Shown one piece after another: positions 28,332-36,885 of a stretch of 64,000 nt of DNA. A model generated the notes under the pieces. It had not been told where the DNA came from and made no database searches. It worked only from the letters and a program-made list of their open reading frames with translations. The stretch comes from JADLHS01 sp020848635. GTDB lineage: Bacteria; Verrucomicrobiota; Verrucomicrobiia; Limisphaerales; JADLHS01. The stretch is taken from assembly GCA_037044975.1 (NCBI GenBank), contig JBAOIL010000038.1, forward strand, positions 62,001 through 126,000, read 5' to 3'. Within the stretch, counting starts at the first letter, position 1, and every line of letters begins with the position of its first letter. The translations under genes and the position numbers were made by a program.

Positions 28332-29138
28332 ATGTTGACCCATAAGCCAAGCACCAGCACGGGGGCGGCACGAAATCAGGCCTTTACGCTGATTGAGTTG
28401 CTGGTTGTAATTGCCCTCATTGCGATCCTCGCAGCGTTGTTGCTGCCGGCGCTGACCACGGCAAAGGAAAAGGGCAAGCGCGCGGTCTGCCTGGCGAACT
28501 TGCGGCAGGTCGGCCTCGCCACCATCACCTATGCTCAGGATAACGAAGGCCGAATTCCCTACGGTCCCAAAGCCCCGCCTTTCACCAGCCCGGCCAATTT
28601 TTATCCCTCCACCGGCGCGCCGACGAGTTTGCTTTCGTTGCAGGGTGGGGCTCCGGTGGGCCTGGGTTTGCTGCTGCAGAATCATCTTTCCAGCCAGCGC
28701 AAAGTCCTGTTCTGTCCGGGCAACGATCAACCCTTGGACGCCGACGTGGAACTCGCCAACGTTGGCACCTATCAAGCCCAGGGCAGCTATTACTACCGGC
28801 ACGGCGGGAATACCCAGCTATTCGATAATCCTTACACGGCATTTGTTCCCAGTCATATTCAACTCGATCAACTGGGCAATAACCGCGCCGGCCTTCCCAT
28901 CCGCGCCCTGGCAATGGATACGATTTTTCTCGCACCGCCGGAACTGGCGGTTTTCAATGTGAAATCCCGCACGCACCATCGGCAGCAGATCGCAAATATC
29001 TTATTCGCCGACGGTCACGTCGTGGGGCGACCGAACAAGGACAGGCGTTTTACCGTGGATGTCACCGACTACAGCCAGATCCGCGACGCATTCAATAAAA
29101 TCCTCAGCGTCCTGGAACAGGCGGACACGGAACCATGA
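28332..29138 (+). CDS. Type II secretion / prepilin-type pseudopilin
   Basis: 268 residues with the prepilin motif QAFTLIELLVVIALIAILAA, Glu at +5 and the long hydrophobic helix. The residue before the cleavage Phe is Ala rather than the usual Gly. The soluble domain has LANLRQVGLATITYAQDNEGRIP and ends with HHRQQIANILFADGH, the H..DG signature of the expanded verrucomicrobial/planctomycete pseudopilin family. It starts 14 bases after the preceding secreted protein and its stop overlaps the alcohol dehydrogenase start. Confidence 0.9.
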   Translation: MLTHKPSTSTGAARNQAFTLIELLVVIALIAILAALLLPALTTAKEKGKRAVCLANLRQVGLATITYAQDNEGRIPYGPKAPPFTSPANFYPSTGAPTSLLSLQGGAPVGLGLLLQNHLSSQRKVLFCPGNDQPLDADVELANVGTYQAQGSYYYRHGGNTQLFDNPYTAFVPSHIQLDQLGNNRAGLPIRALAMDTIFLAPPELAVFNVKSRTHHRQQIANILFADGHVVGRPNKDRRFTVDVTDYSQIRDAFNKILSVLEQADTEP

Positions 29139-30163
29139 AAGCCGTCCGCCTTGTCCGTTCTGGCCTGCCACTCGAACAGCACGACCTCCCGGTGCCGGTG
29201 CCCGGCCCGCGCGACGTGCTCGTACGGGTGAAGGCGGCGGGCATCTGCCATTCGGATGTGCACTATCGCGCCGGCATTTCGAGCGTGGCCCCGTTGCCGA
29301 TGACGTTGGGGCACGAAGTCGCGGGCGTCGTCGAGCAAATTGGCAGCGCAGTCAAAACTACGAAGCCCGGCGACCGCGTCTGCCTGCACTATCTGGCCAC
29401 CTGTGGTGACTGTGAATGGTGTCGCGCGGGCCATGAGCAATTTTGCCGCGCAGCACAGATGATCGGCAAACACCGGGCCGGCGGTTTTGCGGAATTCATT
29501 GTCATGCCGGCGCGGAGTGTCTTTGCCTTGCCGGATGAAATCCCGTTTCCCCAGGGGGCGATTCTCATGTGCTCATCGGCCACGTCGCTCCACGCGTTAC
29601 GCCAGGCCCGCCTCCAACCGGGCGAAAGCGTTGCCGTGTACGGCGCGGGCGGCCTGGGCAGTTCCGCCATTCAGCTTGCCCAAGCGCTGGGCGCGGGTAC
29701 GGTTTTCGCCGTGGATATCAATCCGCGCAAGTTGGGGTTCGCCGCCGCGCTGGGCGCGATCCCGGTCAACGCGGCCACCGATGAACCGGTGGCTGCGATT
29801 CAGGCCTTGACCCACGGTCGGGGAGTGGACGTGGCGCTGGAACTCGTCGGCCTGCCGCTGACCATGCAACAAGCCGTGCGGTCACTCGCGCTCAAGGGTC
29901 GCGCCGCATTGGTCGGCATCACGCGGGAAAGTTTTTCGGTGACGCCGTATCACGAAGTCATCAACAAGGAGGCGGAGATCATTGGCGTATCCGATCATCT
30001 GGCGGCGGAGTTGCCCGGTTTGATTGCCTTTGCCCGCGACCGCAGACTGAATCTGGCCCAGGCGGTCACGGCCTGCGTTCCGCTTGGGGCCACCGCCATC
30101 AACAACGCGCTGGACCAATTGGAGAAATTCGGAGATGAGGTGCGAACCGTCGTTCAACCCTGA
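29135..30163 (+). CDS. Zinc-dependent alcohol dehydrogenase family protein
   Basis: 342 residues of the medium-chain dehydrogenase superfamily. Catalytic zinc: Cys in AGICHSD and His-Glu in LGHEVAG. Structural zinc: four Cys in CGDCEWCRAGHEQFC. NAD-binding: VYGAGGLGSSAIQLA and VDINPRKL. The ATGA overlap with the pseudopilin gene is curious as their roles appear unrelated. The likely substrate is an alcohol or polyol; not determinable. Confidence 0.92.
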   Translation: MKAVRLVRSGLPLEQHDLPVPVPGPRDVLVRVKAAGICHSDVHYRAGISSVAPLPMTLGHEVAGVVEQIGSAVKTTKPGDRVCLHYLATCGDCEWCRAGHEQFCRAAQMIGKHRAGGFAEFIVMPARSVFALPDEIPFPQGAILMCSSATSLHALRQARLQPGESVAVYGAGGLGSSAIQLAQALGAGTVFAVDINPRKLGFAAALGAIPVNAATDEPVAAIQALTHGRGVDVALELVGLPLTMQQAVRSLALKGRAALVGITRESFSVTPYHEVINKEAEIIGVSDHLAAELPGLIAFARDRRLNLAQAVTACVPLGATAINNALDQLEKFGDEVRTVVQP

Positions 30164-30308
30164 CTGGCTAGCTTGGTTCGAGCGTGGTAACGGAACTGCA
30201 GGTGACCGAAATCAGAAGGTTCTTGGAAATGCTGTCCGCGGGCGGGCCGCCGAGCGCGATTGGGAACTTCTGTCGCACCGGGTCGCACTGCGCCCGGAGC
30301 TGCAAAAT

Positions 30309-30340
30309 CAAAAACCCCTCCCCGCATGACCGGGGAGGGG
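30309..30340 (-). terminator. Intrinsic terminator of the 9-heme cytochrome gene
   Basis: On the minus strand CCCCTCCCC, a short loop, GGGGAGGGG, then TTTTGATTTT. It lies about 36 bases beyond the stop of the minus-strand cytochrome gene ending at 30376. Confidence 0.85.
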
Positions 30341-30375
30341 TCCAACCAACTAACCAAGTTCTCGCGGTAACCCGC

Positions 30376-32697
30376 TTACGGCACGTTCACCACGCGGAAG
30401 TAGGCCTGACCGTCGCCACTGCGCGTCGAAGTGACCATCGAGATGTTGTTGCCGGTGCCGTTGGTGACGGAGCCGACGTTCAACCATGTGCCTGTGATGT
30501 CCGAGACGGTTTGCACCTGATACTTCTTGCCGACTTCCGAGGCGAACTCAACTTCGGCGGCCGTGTAGATCTGCACAACGAAGCCCGGCTTGTCGAGCGC
30601 GCTGGTCGGGTCGCTGCCGGCTTGGAGTTCCGCGAGGTCGTTCACGCCGTCGCCGTCGGAATCCTTGGCCATCGGATTGGTATGTGCGGAGTATTCCAAG
30701 GCGTTGCTGACGCCATCTTGATCGGCATCCCCGTTCCCATCGTAGGCAGTGATGGAACCAAATTTCTCGTTTTCCCACATGTCGGATAGTCCGTCGTGGT
30801 CGAGGTCATCCGTGAGGTCGGCAATGGAGGCGTTAAGCAACCCGATGGCATAGGGCGCGTTGTGGATGCCCTTGCTGCCTTCGACGTTCACAAACTGCCA
30901 GTTCCAAGCGGCGTTTAGGAACTTGGTTGGCCAGTTCGTCTTGGCAGAGACAGAATTCACCAAGCCGTCGGCAATATAATTGCCATCCGCCCGGTAAGTC
31001 GAGTCCGGCAATAGGGTGTTGACCTTGTCGAGCAGTTTCTGGACTTCGGTCTGAATGCCTTCGATCACGCCGTCGCCGTTGTAGTCCTTCCGCACCATAT
31101 CGAAGTGTTGAATCGGACCGTGGCAACTCACGCAAATGTCCACTTTATCCACCGTGTTCGTTACGCCGCCACTGACCATGGGGTACGTCATGCTAAAGGT
31201 ATGGCCGCCGGCTTTCCCAAACGCGGGATCCGTTGTCGCCACGGTTTGCATATGGCAGCCGACACACACATTGGAGATGGAATAGCTGTGCGCTCCGCTG
31301 GGAATGAACTTGCCGTAGGTGATGCCGTTGACGCCCTCAACCATGTCGCCTGCGGTGCTGTCATGAACGCCGAAGCTCGAACCGCCGGCCCAGGTGGGTT
31401 TGCCTTGTTGGAAGTTTGCGATGTTGGAGGTCGCCGAGCCATTGCGGGAGTGGTGGCACTCCATGCAGAGGGCGCCGAGACCCACATTGGTCACCGTGGT
31501 GCCTTCAGGCAGCGTGTAAACATTAGCCGCGCGCAATTGATGCGGTTTTGAGGCATCGTGCGGGTCGTGACAGGCCGCGCAGGTGATGGCTTCATAAACG
31601 GTGTTGGTCGCATAGGTATTGGTGTTGCCGGCATGCTCGATGAACTGCTCAAAGCCCATTGCCGTGTGGCAGCGAACACAGTTGTAACGAGTCGGGCCGG
31701 AAGGCGTGCGCGTCGCGACGGCGTGACGGGAATTGTTCCACTCGGCGGTCTTGACGTGGTGGGTCATGCTGTCATGGCACTGGGCACAGTTGCCCGAAGC
31801 GTAGGTTACCGTCAGGCGCGGCCAGTTGGCGGCGTTGGTGTTTCCAAATGCACTCGCGTGCTCGCTCCCAGGCCCGTGACAGTTTTCGCATTGGACGTTC
31901 GAAACATTCTTAAGTGCATCCGGCATGGCGGCCCAGTTGCCGTTGGTGAAGGTGGTTGGGAACTGCCAGCCGGTCTGTGCGGCGATATCATCAAAGCCGC
32001 CATTCGCGGAATTGGTATTCGCATCGAAGCCGACCACATGGCAACTGATGCAATTCTTGCTGAAGTGATCCGTACTCAAACCATCAATGGCCTCCGAGAA
32101 GGCCCGTGCATGCAAGGTGTGGGAGTAGGGCTCGTAGATGTTATCGGCGAGCAAGCCGCCACTGTGGCAAAGTGCACAGACGCTCGCGCCCATATACGTT
32201 CCCGCTGTGAGCTTTTGCGTCAGGTTGGTTTGCACGGGGGTGTTGGTGCCGCTGCGGATCCAGTTGATGCTCGCGGTGATCGTATATTGGCCTGCAATAT
32301 CCGGGCGCAGCATCGTGCGTCCGCCCACTTTGGTGGTCAGGCGGTCTGCCATTTTATACGGGGGAACATTCGATCCGAACGGACTGTTGGTCAGCACGGC
32401 AGCAGAGCCAGCCGGCGCGGTAAGCGACCACGTAACTTCGACAGTGTTCGAACTCGGCACATTGCGGTTAATGAGCGCATCAATGTAGGCGGGTTGGCCG
32501 ATGGCAACCGTATTCAAACCACTCGCGGTTTGAGTGCCGGTCAGTGAATAATCTTTAACTTCCTGCGGAGTGAGCGGGCGGACCATCAGTTGGCCCTGTA
32601 GCGCGACGCTCTGAGCATGCGTGGCGAGGCTGATGGAAACCAAGGCGATGGTTCCCAGACTGAGCGTCGCGCGTTTTATTGCGATGAAGGTTTTCAT
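30376..32697 (-). CDS. Secreted nonaheme cytochrome c with calcium-binding repeats
   Basis: 773 residues. Signal peptide (residues 1-28), an Ig-like N-terminal part (VTWSLTAPAGSAAVL, ADIAGQYTITASI-type), then nine CxxCH heme sites: CALCH, CISCH, CENCH, CAQCH, CVRCH, CAACH, CMECH, CVGCH and CVSCH. The C-terminal part has thrombospondin type 3-like Asp/Asn repeats (DLDHDGLSDMWE, DADQDGVSNALEY, DSDGDGVNDLAELQAGSDP) and ends with the secreted-protein module YQVQTVSDITGTWLNVGSVT. This layout fits an outer-surface or extracellular electron carrier. It faces away from the other cytochrome genes. Confidence 0.9.
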   Translation of the reverse strand: MKTFIAIKRATLSLGTIALVSISLATHAQSVALQGQLMVRPLTPQEVKDYSLTGTQTASGLNTVAIGQPAYIDALINRNVPSSNTVEVTWSLTAPAGSAAVLTNSPFGSNVPPYKMADRLTTKVGGRTMLRPDIAGQYTITASINWIRSGTNTPVQTNLTQKLTAGTYMGASVCALCHSGGLLADNIYEPYSHTLHARAFSEAIDGLSTDHFSKNCISCHVVGFDANTNSANGGFDDIAAQTGWQFPTTFTNGNWAAMPDALKNVSNVQCENCHGPGSEHASAFGNTNAANWPRLTVTYASGNCAQCHDSMTHHVKTAEWNNSRHAVATRTPSGPTRYNCVRCHTAMGFEQFIEHAGNTNTYATNTVYEAITCAACHDPHDASKPHQLRAANVYTLPEGTTVTNVGLGALCMECHHSRNGSATSNIANFQQGKPTWAGGSSFGVHDSTAGDMVEGVNGITYGKFIPSGAHSYSISNVCVGCHMQTVATTDPAFGKAGGHTFSMTYPMVSGGVTNTVDKVDICVSCHGPIQHFDMVRKDYNGDGVIEGIQTEVQKLLDKVNTLLPDSTYRADGNYIADGLVNSVSAKTNWPTKFLNAAWNWQFVNVEGSKGIHNAPYAIGLLNASIADLTDDLDHDGLSDMWENEKFGSITAYDGNGDADQDGVSNALEYSAHTNPMAKDSDGDGVNDLAELQAGSDPTSALDKPGFVVQIYTAAEVEFASEVGKKYQVQTVSDITGTWLNVGSVTNGTGNNISMVTSTRSGDGQAYFRVVNVP

Positions 32698-32847
32698 AGT
32701 CAGTTTGTTTGTTTGTTGGTTGCGGTCATTGCACTAGCTTGGCTTAATACTAAATAATGCGGCGCGCGCGGCTCTCCGCCTATTGCCAAACACCGACCAT
32801 TATTTGTCCAGCCGGCACCAGTAGCCGGTATTGAAGGCGGCTTATGA

Positions 32848-33810
32848 CTATGGACCTGCCGCCGGTGGCGTGCTTGCATCCTTGAGCCGCTGCAATACCA
32901 AGATGCGATCCTGAACGCGGGCCGCGATCAGTTTTAGTTTGGTGGCCTGTTCGGATTGGACCTGTTGGAAGGCCTTCAGCGCCGTTTGCTGGGCGGCTTC
33001 AGATTTATTTTGCCGCGCGTCGGCGAGCGCCTGCTGTGCGAGTTGGACTTTCGCCTGCATCTCGAGGGAGGCGAATTTGAATTCCTCCAACGCGCCTTCG
33101 CGCAGAGTCTGTGCGACCTCCTCGAAAGATCGGGAGGCTAGGTCGGGGAAGGTCCGCAACAGTTCCTCGCTGACCGCCGGATCAATCGGGGTTGGCGTTG
33201 CCGCTGCCTGGTTGCCGGGCCGGGTGGACGAGGGGGTTGTTGCCGTTACGCGGCTGATGGCTCGGCTCACATCCGCCTCGAGGGCGGCTTCCCATTCCGG
33301 CGCCAGCAACGCCAGCGTTTCCACGCGTGCGCCGTTTCCGACCGTCAGGCCAAGATAAATAATCGTCCCATTCTCGCTGGCGAACGGCAGCATCCCCGCC
33401 GCACCGGCTGCCGTCTTGGCCGCCGCGTTGCTTTGTGGGTCGTGCTTGCTGACGCGCACTTTTCCATCGGAGAGACGTTCATATTCCGCCAGCAAACCGG
33501 CGACCCGCGTCACGTAGTCGCCCAAAGCTGCCGGTAACGCGCTGACATCCGCCGGGGCAAACAGTCGCAGATTAATTGGCGTGTTGAGGCCGGCAAGGAG
33601 TGTGATGGTGGGTTGGGACAATTCCCCGCTCGGAGCTGGAGCGTCAACCGTTTCCACGGTTCGTTGCCGAGCCTGCTGCCAATAATAAAAACCACCGCCC
33701 GTCAGGGCGAGCGCGAGCGCAAGGGCAGCCATTAGCCCCACCCGGCTGGCCGCACTCGTTTCGGAGGTGCGATCAACTTGCAAGCTGGTTTTGTTAGCCA
33801 TCGTTTTCAT
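32848..33810 (-). CDS. GldG-like domain protein with one TM helix
   Basis: About 320 residues from ATG 33810 (MKTMANKTS; 33801 also possible). One TM (VGLMAALALALALTGGGFYYW), then a domain resembling the N-terminal extracytoplasmic part of GldG-type ABC auxiliary proteins: ITLLAGLNTPINLRLFAPADVS, LLAEYERLSDGKVRVSKHDPQ, IIYLGLTVGNGARVETLALL. A Pro/Thr linker and a Glu/Gln-rich coiled coil follow (EEFKFASLEMQAKVQLAQQALADARQ). GldG normally works with GldF/GldA ABC subunits; none is adjacent. The role is unknown; its position within the cytochrome locus is suggestive only. Confidence 0.55.
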   Translation of the reverse strand: MKTMANKTSLQVDRTSETSAASRVGLMAALALALALTGGGFYYWQQARQRTVETVDAPAPSGELSQPTITLLAGLNTPINLRLFAPADVSALPAALGDYVTRVAGLLAEYERLSDGKVRVSKHDPQSNAAAKTAAGAAGMLPFASENGTIIYLGLTVGNGARVETLALLAPEWEAALEADVSRAISRVTATTPSSTRPGNQAAATPTPIDPAVSEELLRTFPDLASRSFEEVAQTLREGALEEFKFASLEMQAKVQLAQQALADARQNKSEAAQQTALKAFQQVQSEQATKLKLIAARVQDRILVLQRLKDASTPPAAGP

Positions 33811-34302
33811 GATCAATGTTTCTACCGAGAAATATCCGCCCGCGCGTGGTCGAGCCAGGGATTTGCTCAACTCGCAGGTGTGCTTGTCGGCCCGCCGGCC
33901 ACCTCTGGGGGGGCTCGCCCCATCAAACACTGCCTCCAACCGCATTATAGGGTTGGATTTGATCTCACGCCTCAGCCTCGGGGGTTCATCCCAACATATC
34001 CTCGAGTTTGCGGCGTCGGGCGGTCATTCAACTTGGATATCATAGACTTCGTATACGTCGGCGGCCAGTTCATTTTCCGTTATCCTGAAATTGTTACCCG
34101 GTTTCCGAAGCCGCCAATTATTGCCCGCGGAGGATGACGATGCGGGTCGCCTTGTGGCTGCGCGTTTTTTGAAATTATCCGACCTTTTGTTGTGTTCGAT
34201 TAATTTCGCCGCTTGCAAAAGTTAGCGGGTCATGACAAGAAAAGTCGCGACAACGGCAATTTTAGGCGAGCACGCTTTCCGGGGTCGTTTAGCCTCCACG
34301 CA
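33811..34302. other. Divergent intergenic region of the cytochrome locus
   Basis: About 490 bases between the minus-strand GldG-like gene and the plus-strand cytochrome gene. Frames inside show no family features. The part from 34150 to 34220 is AT-rich compared with its flanks and is the likeliest promoter area for the cytochrome operon. I see no well-matched consensus boxes. Confidence 0.45.
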
Positions 34303-35964
34303 ATGCAAATGGGCAAACATGAATTCAATCGGGTAAAGGCCTTGATTGCTTTATGCATGGTCAGCACCCTGGCGGGGGCAGAGGAAGTTCAACACTTAAG
34401 TATTACGGTACCCGGCGGGATGCCCGGGCTGCCGGTCATGACCGGCATTGCGCGCACCGGCAACGTTGCAAAAATCACCTGGGACGGCCCTTCCGGTTAT
34501 TATCAATTATACCAAAAGACTAACCTGACAAGTCCGGCTTGGCAAAAATTCGGCAGTCCGAACCTGGATCGGGCCGCAAACATCACCACGCTGCGCAGCA
34601 ACAGCTTCTTCCGGGTGTTGGGCCCGGTCCCGCAATACGCCGGCGCGCGGGCCTGCCTGGAATGTCACGAGTCCGTGCACGCGGTTGAAATGAGTACCCG
34701 GCACGCCCACGCGTTTACTGCCCTAAAAGCCGCGCATCAGGAGAAAAATCCCAGTTGCCTGCCGTGTCATACCGTTGGTTACGGTTTGCCAACGGGATTT
34801 GTCAGCGAGACGGCGACGCCGCAACTGGCGGGAGTGCAGTGTGAGAATTGCCACGGCCCGGCGGGGAACCATGCGGCCAACCCGGGGGATCTGACGACGC
34901 GGCCGCGGATGGATATTGCCGGCCAAGTCTGCGGCGGCTGCCACAATGGGCCGCACAATCCGACGTTCGACGAATGGCAGTCCAGCGGCCACTTCGCGGT
35001 GGTGGAGGACATGAACCCGCCGAGTCGGATCAACAGTTGCGGGCGTTGTCACTCCGGGACGGCGCGGCTCGCCATGGTTTCCGGCGTTCCGGCGAACGTC
35101 ATTTCAACCACGCTGACAAATGACGCCAATGTCGGCATCACCTGCGCAGTTTGTCATGATCCGCATGCGAATCACGTTTGGACGAACCAGGTGGCGGGCA
35201 TCGTTTACACCAACCAACTGCGGCAGGCGTTGTCCTCGACCAACGATTTCTTTTTGACCACCGCGACCAACTTCAGCAGCGTCTACAACCCGAACATCAA
35301 TATCTGCGCCCAATGTCATAATCACCGTGGCGCGGATTGGACGAGTTCGGGGCGTCCACCGCATCATTCGCCGCAATACAATATGTTGCTGGGGACGGTG
35401 GGCGTGCTGCCGGTCGGCGTCAGCGGCGGCCCCGCGGCCCATGCTGGGACCGAGTTCCTTTCGGGGGCCTCCGGCCGGTTGCTCCTGGTCACGAATCAGT
35501 GCGTGACGTGTCACATGCAGGCCGGGGCGTACCAGCCCGGTCCGCCCGAAGTCGCGGCCGTCACCGGACACTCGTTTGAGGTGAGGTCCTACGGCGCCTG
35601 CGTGGACTGCCACGGCGCCGGGGCGAATGACGACAGCGTCAGGACGTGGCGGGAATTCTTCCTGGATCAAATGCAAGAGGTGAAGGCCAAGCTGGATCAG
35701 TGGGCGTTGACCAAGGCGCCGGATGTCCTGCGCACCAATTACGGGGTGCGTTCATGGGAGTATACCGTGCCCGGAGACTGGTCGTCCGGAGGTCCGGGAC
35801 CAACCACCGCCCAGCAGGCGCTGATCCCGGATAACATCAAGAAGGCCCGCTTTAACCTGTATCTCGTGCTTTACGACGGCAGTTACGGCCTGCATAACGG
35901 GCCTTACTCCTTGACGCTGTTGGACGCTGCCCGCGACTGGGTCCAGTTGGAGTTGAACCAATAA
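34303..35964 (+). CDS. Secreted nonaheme cytochrome c
   Basis: About 553 residues from ATG 34303 (34309 also possible). Signal peptide (VKALIALCMVSTLAGAEE), then a short beta domain (VAKITWDGPSGYYQLYQKTNLTSPAWQ) like the C-terminal modules of other secreted proteins here but placed N-terminally. Nine heme sites: CLECH, CLPCH, CENCH, CGGCH, CGRCH, CAVCH, CAQCH, CVTCH, CVDCH. The tail (NIKKARFNLYLVLYDGSYGLHNGPY) resembles the segment SKGIHNAPYAIGLL in the 30376 gene, so the two are related. First gene of the plus-strand cluster, 15 bases before the 8-heme gene. Confidence 0.9.
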   Translation: MQMGKHEFNRVKALIALCMVSTLAGAEEVQHLSITVPGGMPGLPVMTGIARTGNVAKITWDGPSGYYQLYQKTNLTSPAWQKFGSPNLDRAANITTLRSNSFFRVLGPVPQYAGARACLECHESVHAVEMSTRHAHAFTALKAAHQEKNPSCLPCHTVGYGLPTGFVSETATPQLAGVQCENCHGPAGNHAANPGDLTTRPRMDIAGQVCGGCHNGPHNPTFDEWQSSGHFAVVEDMNPPSRINSCGRCHSGTARLAMVSGVPANVISTTLTNDANVGITCAVCHDPHANHVWTNQVAGIVYTNQLRQALSSTNDFFLTTATNFSSVYNPNINICAQCHNHRGADWTSSGRPPHHSPQYNMLLGTVGVLPVGVSGGPAAHAGTEFLSGASGRLLLVTNQCVTCHMQAGAYQPGPPEVAAVTGHSFEVRSYGACVDCHGAGANDDSVRTWREFFLDQMQEVKAKLDQWALTKAPDVLRTNYGVRSWEYTVPGDWSSGGPGPTTAQQALIPDNIKKARFNLYLVLYDGSYGLHNGPYSLTLLDAARDWVQLELNQ

Positions 35965-35979
35965 ATCACCGTAACGCCC

Positions 35980-36876
35980 ATGACCATTTCCACATCCCGC
36001 CTGCTTCGGAAACTGTTGCCTGCGTACCGCGGCGTGGCCGCCCTGCGGCTTCGTGTTGCCCGCCGGGGAACGGGCGTGCTGCTGGCGGCGGCGGTGTTTC
36101 TCGCGTTTGCCGTCATTTCGTGCCGCACCGTGAACCGCTCCATTGTAATGCTGCCCAATGTGCCGGGCGCGAAGTACATCGGCTCCAAGGAATGCGAACA
36201 GTGTCACGAGGAAATCTACAAGAACTTCCAGACCGCCGATCACGCGCGATTGATCACCGATGGGCCGAATGCCCTCGAGGCTGGTTGTGAATCCTGCCAC
36301 GGTCCGGCCAGTTTGCACTCGGATTCCGGCGGCGAGGTGAAACCACCGAACAGCTTCATGTCTGGGCGGCCGCCGGCAAATACTTTTGGCGGTATGCTTA
36401 CCACTCCCACGCCGCGCGCTACGGAGACGGTTTGCTTTTCATGCCACGCCGACGTTCGCGGGCAGTTCGGACTGCCGAGTCATCATCCCGTGCCGGAAGG
36501 CCGGATGACCTGCACGACCTGCCATTCGCCGCACAAGGGCTTTGCTAATAAGAACGGCAGCACCGCACTCCGGTCGCAGGATGACGGTTGTCTCCAGTGT
36601 CATCCGGCGCAGCGCGGGCCGCAGGTGTTTGAACACGAAGCGATGCGGGAAGGTTGCACCAGCTGCCACGGGGCGCACGGCACGGTCAACGCCAAAATGC
36701 TGACGGTGCGCGACTCGAACCTGTGCCTGAAATGTCATTTTCAGCAGGTCCGGGGCGGCCAACTGCTGATCGGCGGCTCAGACCATACAGTGCGCGTGCA
36801 ACAGGGCACTTGCTGGACGGCGGGCTGCCACGAGGCGGTCCACGGGTCCCGGGTGAATTCGTCCCTCCGCTTCTGA
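35980..36876 (+). CDS. Octaheme MtrA/DmsE-like cytochrome lipoprotein
   Basis: 298 residues. The N-terminal hydrophobic stretch ends in a lipobox (AFAVISC), then IGSKECEQCHEEIYKNFQTADHARL. Seven canonical heme sites are present (CEQCH, CESCH, CFSCH, CTTCH, CLQCH, CTSCH, CLKCH) plus a CX4CH site at the end (CWTAGCH). Features such as MTCTTCHSPHKG and EGCTSCHGAHGT are typical of the MtrA/DmsE periplasmic cytochromes that plug into an MtrB barrel. The beta-barrel gene starts 10 bases downstream. Together they form the trans-outer-membrane conduit. Confidence 0.88.
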   Translation: MTISTSRLLRKLLPAYRGVAALRLRVARRGTGVLLAAAVFLAFAVISCRTVNRSIVMLPNVPGAKYIGSKECEQCHEEIYKNFQTADHARLITDGPNALEAGCESCHGPASLHSDSGGEVKPPNSFMSGRPPANTFGGMLTTPTPRATETVCFSCHADVRGQFGLPSHHPVPEGRMTCTTCHSPHKGFANKNGSTALRSQDDGCLQCHPAQRGPQVFEHEAMREGCTSCHGAHGTVNAKMLTVRDSNLCLKCHFQQVRGGQLLIGGSDHTVRVQQGTCWTAGCHEAVHGSRVNSSLRF

Positions 36877-36885
36877 TAATTAAAA

